Part shown: piece after piece, positions 54,237-63,383 of the stretch
Layout: every line of letters begins with the position of its first letter
Position numbering within the stretch: position 1 is the stretch's first letter
Source of the DNA: Rhodococcus sp. (in: high G+C Gram-positive bacteria)
Lineage (GTDB): Bacteria; Actinomycetota; Actinomycetes; Mycobacteriales; Mycobacteriaceae
NCBI GenBank assembly: GCA_012514505.1
Contig: JAAZAD010000276.1
Coordinates: 1-64,000 of the forward strand
Direction: 5' to 3'
DNA: 64,000 bases
The notes under the pieces: generated by a model
Told to the model about the DNA's origin: nothing
Seen by the model: the letters and a program-made list of their open reading frames with translations, nothing else
Databases searched by the model: none
Position numbers and translations under genes: made by a program

Positions 54237-55208
54237 CTACCCCGCAGCGTTGGTCAGTGCGGCCGCGTCCTCCTCACCGAACTTCTCTTCCAACGTCTCC
54301 GGTGAGTAGTCCAAGTCGATCTCTTCGACGGGCCTACCGCGCGCAGATTCGATGGCAGACAGTCGACGCTGCGCACGATCTGCCGCGTAGGTGATGAACT
54401 CCTGTTCGTCGAGACCGAACGGCTGCTCCTCGAACTGGTTGTTGACCCAATCGATCATGCCGAGCGCGAGCGGCATCAACTCACCCATCCGCTCCTGCAC
54501 GACGTTCCAGTTGCTGTCGTCTGCTGCGACGTGCCGGCGGCAGGTGAACGTGCCCCAGGCCATGTGACGGCGCTCGTCGTCACCGATCCGCTTGATGAGC
54601 TCCTGCATGCCCGGGAGAATTCCCCGAGTGGCACACACCTTCTGCCAGGCGTAGTAGCCGGTGAGCGCGAGGCTGCCCTCGATGACGTGGTTGTAGGTGA
54701 CGCTGGCCCTGATCTGGTTGGCCGGGCTCGGGTCGGTTTCGAGAACGCCGAGTGATCCCGGCAACTCCTCGTAGAACAACTGGCGGTAGTACGGGTTGTC
54801 GGCAACGTACGGGTGCAGATCTCCCGTGAGGCCGACCGCGTCCATCCACAGCCGAAACACCTGCGTGTGCTTGGCCTCTTCGAAACAGAACTGGGTCAGA
54901 TACATCTCGTCGCCGAACCTGCCCTCGGCGGCCATCGCCTTCATGAACGGTTGAATGTCCTCGGTGACCGCTTCCTCACCGGCGATGAACTGGGCAACCA
55001 GGAAGGTCGAACTGCGCTGCTGTTCGCTGTTGAGCTCGGCCCAGTCGGCGGCGTCCTGAGTGAAGTCGATGTCGATCGGATTCCAGAACTTGGCGTTGCC
55101 CTTGGTGAAGAGCCGGAGCGGAAACGCGTCCCAGTTGAATCCTCCGGACCGAAGGGACGTGAACCCGTCCCTGGTGTGAGGGGGACTGTGCGGAGTAATG
55201 GCCGTCAT
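54237..55208 (-). CDS. R2-like ligand-binding oxidase (Mn/Fe)
   Basis: A 323-aa ferritin-like protein of the Rv0233/R2lox type, related to ribonucleotide reductase R2 but not a reductase subunit. The metal ligands stand in [37 protein letters not shown] and [13 protein letters not shown]. These proteins assemble a Mn/Fe site and form a Val-Tyr cross-link with a bound fatty acid; the Tyr may be in LTGYYAW. Start is ATG 55208 ([14 protein letters not shown]); the upstream part of the track ORF (to 55637) is the antisense of the hydrolase gene. Function in the cell is unknown. Confidence 0.93.
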   Translation of the reverse strand: MTAITPHSPPHTRDGFTSLRSGGFNWDAFPLRLFTKGNAKFWNPIDIDFTQDAADWAELNSEQQRSSTFLVAQFIAGEEAVTEDIQPFMKAMAAEGRFGDEMYLTQFCFEEAKHTQVFRLWMDAVGLTGDLHPYVADNPYYRQLFYEELPGSLGVLETDPSPANQIRASVTYNHVIEGSLALTGYYAWQKVCATRGILPGMQELIKRIGDDERRHMAWGTFTCRRHVAADDSNWNVVQERMGELMPLALGMIDWVNNQFEEQPFGLDEQEFITYAADRAQRRLSAIESARGRPVEEIDLDYSPETLEEKFGEEDAAALTNAAG

Positions 55209-55270
55209 TGTGTGCCTTCTTCCCGACGTGCAGAACCGTATGAGGACGCCCTGCGGCCTCGGCCTCCACG

Positions 55271-56071
55271 CTAGTCCCGACCGACCTCCCAGGTGTCCGA
55301 TTCCACAGACCGATCGGTGTCCATAATCTCCGACATCAGGAACGGAACCGTGACGGCAGCGAACTCGCGAAAACGGTCGCGGTGAATGCTGTGCCCGCAC
55401 GAGAAAGACGCGACACGGCACTGCGGAATTGCTTCGACAAGCGCTTCGAGGCGCTGCGGATCGACCATTCCGCGCGGCCCACCGCGAAGGAGCAACATAT
55501 CCGACCGGATCGCACCGAGCCCCTCCCACCACTGCGGGTTGGGACGCCGAAACTGTTCCATCGCCGTGCCGGTCATGCTTCGGTCGAACGCGAACACCGC
55601 ACGCGGATGACGTACCAGACTCGTCGTCGCATGCCACAACTCCGGGACGGACGGGAGTCTGCCGGCGAAAACCTGCTCGGGATCGCCCGGCCGCAGTGGA
55701 ATCGGAGCCTCCTCGGCCACGATGCGCCGAGCCAACTCGGGACGGATCTGCGCAGCGACCGTCGCCGCGTGTCCGCCGAGCGAGTGCCCCACCATGTCGA
55801 CCCGGTCGAATCCCAGTTCGTCACACAGACCCACGAGGTCCTCGGCGAACTCGGCGAAACGGTAGGACGCTGCGCGGGCACTACGCCCGTGCCCGCGCAG
55901 GTCCGGTGCAATCACATGCCGGCCGTGGTCGGCCAACATCCGCGCGAATCGTTCCCAGGTACTGCTGTCGCCACCCATTCCGTGGACGAGGACGACCGGG
56001 ACACCGCCCGAATCCGCGCCGAACTCGCGGTAGGCCATGTCGATGCCGGTACTGGTCCTCGTTGTTCTCAC
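55271..56071 (-). CDS. Alpha/beta hydrolase
   Basis: A 266-aa hydrolase: oxyanion region [21 protein letters not shown], nucleophile elbow [12 protein letters not shown] (Ser about 98), and the C-terminal His in [12 protein letters not shown]. Typical lipase/esterase/epoxide-hydrolase fold without a recognisable specific substrate. Start at 56071 ([18 protein letters not shown]) agrees with the family's beta-hairpin start. Its start lies 31 bp beyond the stop of the upstream VOC gene, on the same strand. Confidence 0.88.
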   Translation of the reverse strand: MRTTRTSTGIDMAYREFGADSGGVPVVLVHGMGGDSSTWERFARMLADHGRHVIAPDLRGHGRSARAASYRFAEFAEDLVGLCDELGFDRVDMVGHSLGGHAATVAAQIRPELARRIVAEEAPIPLRPGDPEQVFAGRLPSVPELWHATTSLVRHPRAVFAFDRSMTGTAMEQFRRPNPQWWEGLGAIRSDMLLLRGGPRGMVDPQRLEALVEAIPQCRVASFSCGHSIHRDRFREFAAVTVPFLMSEIMDTDRSVESDTWEVGRD

Positions 56072-56102
56072 GAGTTCTCAGGGTAGGCGCTCAGGAACAC
56101 TG

Positions 56103-56510
56103 TCAGGCGGGACCCCAGCCCCCGTACGGCACGGTGATGATCTCCATGTAGTTACCCGACGGATCGAGAAAGTAGACGCCCCGCCCACCGTCGTTGGTGT
56201 TGAAGGTGCCGGGTTCGGATTGGCGCGGGTCGGCCCAATGCTCTTGTCCGCGCTCGACGATCTTTCCGTAAATGCGATCGAAGTCGTCCTCACCGACCAA
56301 GAATGCGTAGTGCTGAGGTGGGAAGTCGACGGGCGGCTCTGCGTAGTCGAGCGTCACGCAGTTGTCGAGTTTCACCGACAGGAAGAACCCTGCCGACACC
56401 GGCGCCGGTAAATCGAAGAGTTCCGTCAGGAACCAGGCCGATTCCTTCTTGTCGCGCGCAGCGACGATGGTGTGGTTGAACGAAATGTTCGTGCTGGATG
56501 AACTACTCAT
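56103..56510 (-). CDS. VOC-family (glyoxalase-like) protein
   Basis: A 135-aa VOC protein starting MSSSSSTNISFNHTIVAARDKKESAWFL. It contains GRGVYFLDPSGNYMEIITVPYG at the C-terminus, where the Glu (YMEI) and the N-terminal His (FNHT) fit metal ligands. ATG 56510 follows AAGGGG; the track's 56567 start is 19 codons longer and unsupported. Substrate unknown. Confidence 0.87.
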   Translation of the reverse strand: MSSSSSTNISFNHTIVAARDKKESAWFLTELFDLPAPVSAGFFLSVKLDNCVTLDYAEPPVDFPPQHYAFLVGEDDFDRIYGKIVERGQEHWADPRQSEPGTFNTNDGGRGVYFLDPSGNYMEIITVPYGGWGPA

Positions 56511-56613
56511 GTGTGTCCCCTTGGGGGGTACGACGCCTCCATGCCTGACGCAGTCCGTCATCGACACGCGACGTTGCAGTCAGGAAATCATGCGGCACAA
56601 GACTTCGCAACCG

Positions 56614-58182
56614 TCACTCGTAGATGCCTTCGACCGACCACTGTCCCTCGTCCCAGATCAGCAGCAATGCTCGTGATTTCTCGAGCAGCACTTGCGCTCT
56701 GGCTGCGGTGCGGGAATCGGCAGGGTCCCACCAGCGTTCGTCGATCGGCCAGGGGCCGGCCCAGCCCGTCACCGCCCATTCACGGCTACCCCACCGCAGC
56801 TGTTCAGGTTCGGCATCGAAGAAGCCACGTGCGGTGACCGTCACCGGAACACCGTGCGCGCCGGTCATCGACACCGAGGGTGGCGACTCCAGGACAGCGG
56901 TGGGCGAGGGTTCGGGGAGTCTGCCTGGCCACGGCTGCGCAGGGTCACGGGCGGGGATCCGTTCGTCCCCCAAGGGCAGCAGGGTGATTCGCTCCGAAGG
57001 ACCTCTCCCCCCACTCAGCACACCGACCTGAACGGATTCCCCACCGAGCAGCCCTTGCACACGTACCAGCGCTCGTCGGGCTCGTTCTTCCTCTTCACCG
57101 ACACCGCCCCACAACCCTTGCTGCAAAGCCCCCGACGCCACCACTTCCACCGGCTCGAGTCGCAGCACCGCGATGCCTGCGGTGGGGCGCGTGTCGGTTC
57201 GGCCGGTGAGCCATCCGTCCAACTGCCACCGCACCCGATCCGCGGTCGCTTCCGGAGTCAACGGCTCGGCGCACCGCCAGGTGCGTGCCATCTGCTCCCC
57301 GTTGGCGGTGGTTGCCGACACCGTGAGCCGCGTACACGCCACCCCGGCCGCAGACAGTGCGCGGTGGAGTTTCTCCGCGAGAGCCCGGCCGGCGAATGCC
57401 GCGGCATCCACTCGTTCCAGGATCGGATCGCAGCGATATTCGACGTCCAGATCCGGTGGCAGCACGCGCGCCGACGGCGGTCGTTCCGGTTCCCCCCTTG
57501 CTGCGCGATGCGCCAGCACCGCATCGGTTCCGAATCTCGAGGCAACATCTACTGCGGGCAGTGCCGCGAATGCTCCGATCGTGCGAATCCCGAGTCTGTG
57601 CAGCAAATCCACCAGTTCGCCGCGACGCGGGTCGGACAGGCTGGGCTCTGCAGCGAGCTCTCGCATCGGAAGCGGAGCGAGGAATTTCGCGCCCGTACCT
57701 GCCGGAACGATCACTCCGCGCCGCGCCGCGATCACAGCCGTGGACAACTGATCTGCGATGCCCACCTGACATTCGACACCTCGGGCGGAAACCTCGTCCA
57801 CCAATCGTTCCGCCGCCACTTCCTCCGAACCGAAGTACCGGCGCACGCCACGCGCAGAAAGCACCACCAGACCGGATCTCAACACCTCCGTGCCAGGCGC
57901 TACCGCATCGACGGCTGCCGCCACAGGCTCGAACAATCGCGCATCGCGATCCGGATCCCCCTGCGCCACGTACAACTGCGGGCAGCGGGACTGCGCTTCA
58001 CGTCGACGCAGACCACGGTGCACTCCTTCCGACCTCGCCTTCGCGGAGCAGGCGATCACACGATTGGCCGACAACACAGCCACCGGGGACACCGGCGACA
58101 GATCAACGGCCGCCGCTGCGGCAATGGCCGGCCAGTCCGGGCACCACAGCGCCAGAACCCTGCTGCCACCTATCCCGCTCAC
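56614..58182 (-). CDS. imuB: ImuB, Y-family-like mutasome protein
   Basis: A 522-aa Y-family polymerase relative that lacks the catalytic acidic residues and bridges ImuA', DnaE2 and the sliding clamp in SOS mutagenesis. It starts [16 protein letters not shown], where a true polymerase has a catalytic D-x-D type start. The palm ([14 protein letters not shown]) and little-finger regions follow, and the C-terminus is long. GTG 58182 overlaps the imuA' stop (GTGA). The track's 58719 start is rejected. A clamp-binding pentapeptide is expected but I did not fix its place. Confidence 0.92.
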   Translation of the reverse strand: MSGIGGSRVLALWCPDWPAIAAAAAVDLSPVSPVAVLSANRVIACSAKARSEGVHRGLRRREAQSRCPQLYVAQGDPDRDARLFEPVAAAVDAVAPGTEVLRSGLVVLSARGVRRYFGSEEVAAERLVDEVSARGVECQVGIADQLSTAVIAARRGVIVPAGTGAKFLAPLPMRELAAEPSLSDPRRGELVDLLHRLGIRTIGAFAALPAVDVASRFGTDAVLAHRAARGEPERPPSARVLPPDLDVEYRCDPILERVDAAAFAGRALAEKLHRALSAAGVACTRLTVSATTANGEQMARTWRCAEPLTPEATADRVRWQLDGWLTGRTDTRPTAGIAVLRLEPVEVVASGALQQGLWGGVGEEEERARRALVRVQGLLGGESVQVGVLSGGRGPSERITLLPLGDERIPARDPAQPWPGRLPEPSPTAVLESPPSVSMTGAHGVPVTVTARGFFDAEPEQLRWGSREWAVTGWAGPWPIDERWWDPADSRTAARAQVLLEKSRALLLIWDEGQWSVEGIYE

Positions 58183-59018
58183 AGGCTCGACACCTCCGCC
58201 GGACAGGCCGCCGCAGGGTCGGTGTTCGATACCGTCCATTCCACTTTTCCGCGCGCCGACGCCACGTCCACCCTCGTCGACCGAGGCTGAAACGAACGGC
58301 CCCGCACGTGCACGTCCAGTCCGATCGAGCGCAGACGCCCCCGCCCCTGTTCTCCCAGTCCGGAATATCCCTGGACCCGGGCGTCCAATCGCACTTCGGC
58401 GCCGTCCCAGCGCCCGTCCGTCACCACGAGGGTGGAGTTCTTGCTCCGGGCACGCGCCACCACCGCGCGTGCCCGCGTAGGTGACACGGAGGCGCCACCC
58501 AGCCCCAGCACCACCAGGTCCATGCCGTCGAGGAGAACCGCAGCGATCTCCACCGGATCGGTCCCCGGGTCGGGGATCAACGCCAACCGCTCCAGACGGG
58601 CACCCATCTCGACAGCCGCCAGCAACCCCAGCCGAGGATGTCCGATCACCGCGACGTGCCCACCGCTTGCCGTCACCGATGCGATCACCCCGAGCAGAAG
58701 CGAAGTGGCACCCGAGCACGACACCACCGAACCCCGAGCCAACCCGCCCCGGGGAAGAATCCCGGCGAGCGCAGAAGGAACCGGCAGAACCTCCACGGGG
58801 GCAACTCCGGCCATCGGAACACCGTCGGCATTGCCAGGCACCGCATCGAACCGCTCCGCAACCGACTCGCCACGAGACGGCACCGCAGCGATACGCCGAC
58901 GCAGGTGTTCGAGTCGTTCCTGCCGTGACATTCCCGACAGGGACAACCCCGACGGCGACAACCCCGCCAGGTCCGACGATCCGGTGGCACCCACTGCCTC
59001 GACTGCTGCATCAACCAC
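58179..59018 (-). CDS. imuA: ImuA' mutasome protein (RecA-like)
   Basis: A 279-aa RecA/SulA-related protein that works with ImuB and DnaE2. [24 protein letters not shown], then [35 protein letters not shown], shows the RecA-like core with a degenerate Walker A ([10 protein letters not shown]). The start is GTG 59018 or ATG 58931 ([10 protein letters not shown]). A LexA box lies about 104 bp upstream of the longer start. It is first in the imuA'-imuB operon. Confidence 0.88.
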   Translation of the reverse strand: MVDAAVEAVGATGSSDLAGLSPSGLSLSGMSRQERLEHLRRRIAAVPSRGESVAERFDAVPGNADGVPMAGVAPVEVLPVPSALAGILPRGGLARGSVVSCSGATSLLLGVIASVTASGGHVAVIGHPRLGLLAAVEMGARLERLALIPDPGTDPVEIAAVLLDGMDLVVLGLGGASVSPTRARAVVARARSKNSTLVVTDGRWDGAEVRLDARVQGYSGLGEQGRGRLRSIGLDVHVRGRSFQPRSTRVDVASARGKVEWTVSNTDPAAACPAEVSSL

Positions 59019-59121
59019 ACGACACCCCTACAACCAGCACTGATCAACCGTTCACGGCGAAACCGTTCCGGCACTACAAGCGATCGGCTGTCACGGGGAA
59101 GACGCGACTCGACTCACTGAT

Positions 59122-59137
59122 TCGAACGTATATTCGA
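59122..59137. promoter_or_regulatory. LexA (SOS) box before imuA'-imuB
   Basis: TCGAACGTATATTCGA fits TCGAAC-N4-GTTCGA at all but one position (A for G). It sits in the 226-bp divergent region shared with the kinase gene and is the expected partner of the box before dnaE2. Confidence 0.85.
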
Positions 59138-59230
59138 ACCATTCTCAGTAAAGCCCCTCCCCTCCCGCACGTCAAGCGAGACGAAAACCACTGCCAGAGA
59201 GCTGGGAGGAAGAGAGCCGACGCCGCATCC

Positions 59231-59245
59231 TCTAACCTGAACCCG
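59231..59245 (+). promoter_or_regulatory. Possible leaderless promoter of the kinase gene
   Basis: TCTAAC at 59231-59236 resembles a -10 hexamer and lies 8 bases before the GTG start at 59245, so transcription would begin at or next to the start codon. There is no Shine-Dalgarno sequence. Leaderless mRNAs are common in actinobacteria. Confidence 0.4.
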
Positions 59246-60465
59246 TGACTGCGCAGGAACAGAGCGAGAGGGGCATCGGACCCGAGTATCTGCTGGCCGG
59301 ACGGTACCGACTGAGAGTCAAGCTGGGCGGCGGCGGAATGGGCGCAGTGTGGCTGGCACGCGACACGCTGCTACACCGCGACGTGGCCGCCAAACAGGTC
59401 ACCAGTACGGCCGGTCTCGACCCCGAGCAGGCCCACAAAATGCGCGAGAACACCCTGCGCGAAGGCCGAAACGCAGCCAAGCTCACCCACAAGCACTCCA
59501 TCGCCATGTACGACGTCGCGCTCGAGGGCGGCGAACCCTGGCTCGTGATGGAGTACCTGCCGTGCCGCAGCCTCGCGCAGGCGATGAACATCGCCGACGC
59601 ACTCCCACCACTCGAGGTCGCGCAGATCGGCGCTCAGGTCGCTGATGCACTCACCGAAGCTCACGCCGCGGGCATCGTCCACCGCGACATCAAACCCGGA
59701 AACATCCTCGTCGCAGACCGCGGCAAGGATCTCGGCGTCGTCAAGATCAGCGACTTCGGCATCGCACGCGCCAAAGGCGACACCTCGGACAGCACGAGCA
59801 GTGTCATCACCGGAACTCCCGCCTACTTCTCCCCCGAAGTCGCGCGCGGCGAAAATCCCACCGAGGCCAGCGACGTCTTCTCCCTCGGCTCCACGCTGTA
59901 CACCGTCGTCGAGGGGCAACCGCCGTTCGGAATCGACTCCGACTCCATTGCGCTGCTGCACCGGGTCGCGAAGGCCGAGATCTATCGCCCCCAGCACGCC
60001 GGACCACTCACCGACGTCCTTCTTCATCTGCTCGAACCCGACCCCGCCCGCCGCCCCACGATGGCGCAGGCCCGCGACGAACTGGCGAAGGTGGCGCTCG
60101 GCGAACAGGGACGGTTCCAGCACCTCCTGGGATCCCCCGTGTACTCCGCCGAAGGGACCGTCCCCGCTTGGGCGCAGCGGTCAACCCCACTGCCCGACTC
60201 ACGGCGCGGTGGACGATTCGTCGGTTCCACCGTTGCCGGGCTGCCCGCCGTACAGCAGGCCACCCCACTCGACAACGTCCCCAGGCCACTCGACCGGTTG
60301 CAGTGGCCGCCACGTCCGGGTGCTGCCGGCAGACAGGGCACCGCCGGACCGACGAGTCTGCGCGATCAGATCGTTGCGTGGGCCCCACTAGCCATGGGCG
60401 TGATGATCGCGATTCTCGTGCTTGCGGTGATCGTGGCGATCATCGTCCTACTGGGGCAGCCCTGA
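59245..60465 (+). CDS. Ser/Thr protein kinase with C-terminal membrane anchor
   Basis: A 406-aa Hanks-type kinase. The catalytic domain spans about residues 14-285: glycine loop LGGGGMGAVWLA, lysine in AAKQV, catalytic HRDIKPGNIL, DFGIARA and APE-like YFSPEVARG. A proline-rich linker follows. One membrane helix (AWAPLAMGVMIAILVLAVIVAIIVLL) ends four residues before the C-terminus, so there is no sensor domain outside, unlike PknB. Targets are unknown. Divergent from imuA'. Confidence 0.92.
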   Translation: MTAQEQSERGIGPEYLLAGRYRLRVKLGGGGMGAVWLARDTLLHRDVAAKQVTSTAGLDPEQAHKMRENTLREGRNAAKLTHKHSIAMYDVALEGGEPWLVMEYLPCRSLAQAMNIADALPPLEVAQIGAQVADALTEAHAAGIVHRDIKPGNILVADRGKDLGVVKISDFGIARAKGDTSDSTSSVITGTPAYFSPEVARGENPTEASDVFSLGSTLYTVVEGQPPFGIDSDSIALLHRVAKAEIYRPQHAGPLTDVLLHLLEPDPARRPTMAQARDELAKVALGEQGRFQHLLGSPVYSAEGTVPAWAQRSTPLPDSRRGGRFVGSTVAGLPAVQQATPLDNVPRPLDRLQWPPRPGAAGRQGTAGPTSLRDQIVAWAPLAMGVMIAILVLAVIVAIIVLLGQP

Positions 60466-60505
60466 TCCGTCCGCGAAGTGTGGGCAGGAACTCAGGGCTC
60501 GGGAG

Positions 60506-61126
60506 TCACGCAGAGGACGTCGCGACTTTGATGCCGAACCCGATCAAGACCGTGCCCGTGATTCGGGCCATCGTTCGACGAACGACCGGTCGAGCAAAGA
60601 ACTGCTGCGCTTTCGCGAGAACCACAACATACGCGCCGAGCCACGCGAGCGTCAGCACCACATGCAGGAGCACCAACAGGATCATCCCGACATGCGGCGA
60701 CAGGGCAGGCGGCGCCAGACTGGGAAGCAAACCGGTGTAGAACACCGCAATCTTGGGATTCAGCATGTTACTGACGACCCCGGTTCGCCACGGGTTTCCG
60801 GTCGGGGCCGCCACAGATGCATTGTGCGCGTCGCCATGACCGGTGCGACTGTGCAGCAAGGCTTGAACACCGAGAAAGACCAGAGAGGCCGCACCCACCA
60901 CCTTCACGACTGTGTACGCGGTCGCCGAAGCAGCCAACATCGCGGTCAGTCCGGCGACGGTGAGCACACCCCACGCCAACAGACCGATGACGATGCCCCC
61001 AACCGTTCGCATCCCGTCCTGCCAATCGGACGCCACTGCACGCCGAGTCACGACGGCCATGTCCGGGCCGGGCACCATCGTCAGGACGGCGAGCACGCCG
61101 ACGCAGGCAAGCAACTGAAGCACCAT
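60506..61126 (-). CDS. LysE-family exporter
   Basis: A 206-aa membrane protein of the LysE/RhtB family with about six helices. It starts MVLQLLACVGVLAVLTMVPGPDMAVVTRRAV (the P-G-P-D/N motif), with SNMLNPKIAVFYTGLLPSL inside. It exports an amino acid or related compound; specificity cannot be read. It follows the response regulator in the leftward direction. Confidence 0.92.
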   Translation of the reverse strand: MVLQLLACVGVLAVLTMVPGPDMAVVTRRAVASDWQDGMRTVGGIVIGLLAWGVLTVAGLTAMLAASATAYTVVKVVGAASLVFLGVQALLHSRTGHGDAHNASVAAPTGNPWRTGVVSNMLNPKIAVFYTGLLPSLAPPALSPHVGMILLVLLHVVLTLAWLGAYVVVLAKAQQFFARPVVRRTMARITGTVLIGFGIKVATSSA

Positions 61127-61162
61127 TCATCCAGTGTGCCATCGCCATATCGCAGGGAAGGA

Positions 61163-61822
61163 TCAGTCGATTCGACGACTGTGCGCCCACCTCGTCAACG
61201 CATTACGGTTGGACTGCTGTGTCTTGCGCAGCACGTTCGACGCATGGGTTTCGACCGTCTTCACGGAGATGAACAGTTCCTCCGCGATCTCCCGGTACGT
61301 GTATCCACGGGCCAGCAGCCGAAGCACCTCGAGTTCACGCGGCGTCAGCGAATCGAGCTCCGGATCGAGTTGCGGTTCGGGAGCGTTCGAGCGTCCGGTG
61401 AACGAATCCAACACGAAACCGGCAAGCCGGGGACTGAACACCGCGTCCCCGCCGGCCACCCTGCGCACACCGTCTGCGAGTTCGGACCCCGAAATCGTCT
61501 TGGTGACGTAACCTCGCGCACCCGCCCTGATCACGGCAATCACGTCTTCGGCGGCATCGGACACGCTCAGTGCCAAACAGACCGGCCCCGAGCCGATCCC
61601 TCGAAGCACCGCCACTCCGCCACCATCGGGCATGTGCACGTCGAGAAGAACGACATGCGGATCGGTCGCGTTGATCCCGGCCACGGCCTCGGCCACGCCG
61701 CCGGCCTCACCCACGACCTCCATGTCGTGTTCGCGCCCCAACTCCGCGCGCACCCCCGACCTGAACACGGCATGGTCGTCGACGAGAAAAACTCGGTATG
61801 GCGGCGTTTCGAGTGAACTCAC
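61163..61822 (-). CDS. NarL/LuxR-type response regulator
   Basis: A 219-aa regulator. Receiver domain: FLVDDHAVFRSGVRAEL with the phosphoryl Asp in HVVLLDVHMPDGGG (about 56) and Lys in YVTKTISG. The LuxR helix-turn-helix is at about 150-210 (LTPRELEVLRLLARGYTYREIAEELFISVKTVETHASNVL). Start is GTG 61822 (VSSLETPPYRVFLVDD), 4 bp after the mycolyltransferase stop, so the two are coupled. Its kinase is probably the partial gene at the right edge. Confidence 0.93.
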   Translation of the reverse strand: MSSLETPPYRVFLVDDHAVFRSGVRAELGREHDMEVVGEAGGVAEAVAGINATDPHVVLLDVHMPDGGGVAVLRGIGSGPVCLALSVSDAAEDVIAVIRAGARGYVTKTISGSELADGVRRVAGGDAVFSPRLAGFVLDSFTGRSNAPEPQLDPELDSLTPRELEVLRLLARGYTYREIAEELFISVKTVETHASNVLRKTQQSNRNALTRWAHSRRID

Positions 61823-61826
61823 CCGG

Positions 61827-62852
61827 TCAGTACAACACGGACTCGAACATCGGCCAGGACTTGTGCAGATCTTCCTGCCAATAGCCCCACGAGTGCGTTC
61901 CGGGCCGATACTCCACGTGAGCGGGAATACCGAGTTCTGCCAACCGATTCTGCAGACGATGTGTGCACTCGTTGGTGGCTGCCTCGATGATGCCGCCGAC
62001 GACAATCTGGTTGGCGAGCACACCCAGTTGTCCGTTGATGTTCAGCCCGTTGGGGTTGTCCTCACGGCCCGGCAGACCGGTGCCGCTGGAGATGTACAAC
62101 GCGGTGCCGCGCAGCTTCTCGGCGTTGACGACTGCGTCGTGTTCCACCCAATCGGGGTCGGTGTCGGGTCCCCACATGTTCTCCACGTCGCCGCCGCCGC
62201 GACCGACCACCGTCTTCACATATGCCTGGCCGAGTTCGTCGGATGTCGAAGCACATCCGCTGTACGACCCGACAGCGCGGTACAGGCCCGGGCTTGCCAT
62301 CGCGAGATTGAACACCGATGTGGCCGACGAAGAGAGACCCGCTATTGCGTTCACACCCGTGGTGTTCAGGGTGGAGTCGATGATCGGCGGCAACTCCTTG
62401 GTCAGGAAGGTTTCCCACATGTTGCGACCCAGTTCGGGGTCTTCCTTCTGCCAATCGGTGTAGTAGCTGAACGCGCCTTCGATCGGGACGACGACATTGA
62501 CGTTCTTGTCGGCGAAGAAGTCGACGACGTCCGTCTTGTTGTACCAACTCGCGGCGTCCTCACCGCCGCCGGCGCCGTTGAGCAGGTAGAGCGTGGAGCG
62601 CGGTTCACTGGAGTCGGCGGGAAGCATGATCTTCAGCGGGATCACCCGGTCCATCGATGCCGAGTACACGTATGCCGTGGCCTGACGGTCGTTGTTCTTC
62701 TCGATCCGGTCGAGGTAGGAACCCGACGAGACTGCAGCCGAATCAGCGGCGGGCTGCGCCGAGGCAAACTGCGGAGCTGCCACAAGGGGAATCAACGCTG
62801 TCGCGCTCGCAGCGGCGACGATACGGGCGCCTCGGTTGTTCAACAGTCCCAT
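61827..62852 (-). CDS. Mycolyltransferase / antigen-85-type esterase
   Basis: A 341-aa secreted protein with a signal peptide cleaved near ASAQPAADS. The alpha/beta-hydrolase core shows TLYLLNGAGGGEDAASWYNKT, the nucleophile elbow IAGLSSSATSVFNLA (Ser about 170) and the C-terminal His in GTHSWGYW. Antigen-85/Cmt proteins move mycolic acid from trehalose monomycolate to trehalose, arabinogalactan or proteins. Its presence shows a mycolate-bearing envelope. It lies between two tiny peptide genes and the response regulator. Confidence 0.93.
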   Translation of the reverse strand: MGLLNNRGARIVAAASATALIPLVAAPQFASAQPAADSAAVSSGSYLDRIEKNNDRQATAYVYSASMDRVIPLKIMLPADSSEPRSTLYLLNGAGGGEDAASWYNKTDVVDFFADKNVNVVVPIEGAFSYYTDWQKEDPELGRNMWETFLTKELPPIIDSTLNTTGVNAIAGLSSSATSVFNLAMASPGLYRAVGSYSGCASTSDELGQAYVKTVVGRGGGDVENMWGPDTDPDWVEHDAVVNAEKLRGTALYISSGTGLPGREDNPNGLNINGQLGVLANQIVVGGIIEAATNECTHRLQNRLAELGIPAHVEYRPGTHSWGYWQEDLHKSWPMFESVLY

Positions 62853-62890
62853 GTAGATCCCTTTACTCCGATTTGCCCGATACTGAATGA

Positions 62891-62906
62891 CCTGCGGAAA
62901 CGCAGG
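62891..62906. terminator. Small GAAA-loop hairpin
   Basis: CCTGCG-GAAA-CGCAGG is a 6-bp stem with a GNRA loop on the plus strand, between the peptide genes and the mycolyltransferase. It may be part of the mycolyltransferase leader or of a terminator. Confidence 0.45.
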
Positions 62907-62935
62907 CCATGGTTACCTACCAGCTAACATCACGA

Positions 62936-62985
62936 AAGCGGCCTGGTCGCAGAGCTCATGTGCTCATAGTGCGACCAAGCCGCTT
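62936..62985 (-). terminator. Strong hairpin after the two small peptide genes
   Basis: AAGCGGCCTGGTCGCA and TGCGACCAAGCCGCTT pair over 16 bases with one mismatch, 12 bp after the second peptide's stop. It should end transcription from the peptide genes and separates them from the mycolyltransferase. Confidence 0.75.
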
Positions 62986-62997
62986 CCATGGAAGCCG

Positions 62998-63099
62998 TTA
63001 TTCAGCGGCCGACGAACCCTCGGCGCTACCTGACCCGATCTCGGCGATGAGCTCGAGCAGCGGCGTGATCAGGTTCAGCAGATCAACAACTGAAGACAT
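62998..63099 (-). CDS. 33-aa acidic amphipathic peptide (PorA/PorH-like candidate)
   Basis: Too short for the ORF track. It reads MSSVVDLLNLITPLLELIAE, then IGSGSAEGSSAAE. AGGAG lies 6-7 bases before the ATG at 63099. The first ~22 residues can form an amphipathic helix; the tail is Ser/Gly/Ala/Glu rich. It has five acidic and no basic residues, no signal peptide and no Cys. C. glutamicum PorA (45 aa) and PorH (57 aa) are acidic, leaderless and mycoloylated, and lie in similarly small paired genes. A mycolyltransferase is next door. Identity is inferred from size and character, not alignment. Confidence 0.68.
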   Translation of the reverse strand: MSSVVDLLNLITPLLELIAEIGSGSAEGSSAAE

Positions 63100-63134
63100 G
63101 GAGTACTCCTAAAGTAGGTGGTTGCAGGGGACGA

Positions 63135-63239
63135 CTACACTTCGGGCGTTTCGGAGATGCCGGAACTCAAACCGTCAAGCTCCATGAGGAGGGCGAGGTT
63201 CTGGATGAACCAGGGCAGTGCGTCGGCGAGAGAACCCAT
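63135..63239 (-). CDS. 34-aa acidic amphipathic peptide (PorA/PorH-like candidate)
   Basis: Also missed by the ORF track. It reads MGSLADALPWFIQNLALLME, then LDGLSSGISETPEV. TGGAGTC lies 8 bases before the ATG at 63239. A hydrophobic helix with acidic residues is followed by a Ser/Gly-rich tail. Net charge is about -5 with no Lys or Arg. It is 35 bp upstream of the other peptide gene, so the two should be cotranscribed and could form a hetero-oligomer, as PorA and PorH do. Ser residues near the tail are possible mycoloylation sites (inference). Confidence 0.68.
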   Translation of the reverse strand: MGSLADALPWFIQNLALLMELDGLSSGISETPEV

Positions 63240-63383
63240 CTGATGACTCCATTCAATGTGTGACGAAGGTAACGGCGTTGCCGTCCAGATCTTTATAGCA
63301 CCGTTACATCAGACTTGTAACGAAAATGAGAAGCTTCTAATTTGAACTAACTCGATGTTCGCTAACGGGTCGACCGAGCCTCG
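63240..63383 (-). promoter_or_regulatory. Promoter region of the two small peptide genes
   Basis: On the minus strand TATAAA (63292-63297) is a plausible -10, with a weak TTACAA 17 bases upstream. The region is AT-rich compared with its surroundings, as expected of a strong promoter. It also separates these genes from the sensor kinase. Confidence 0.4.
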
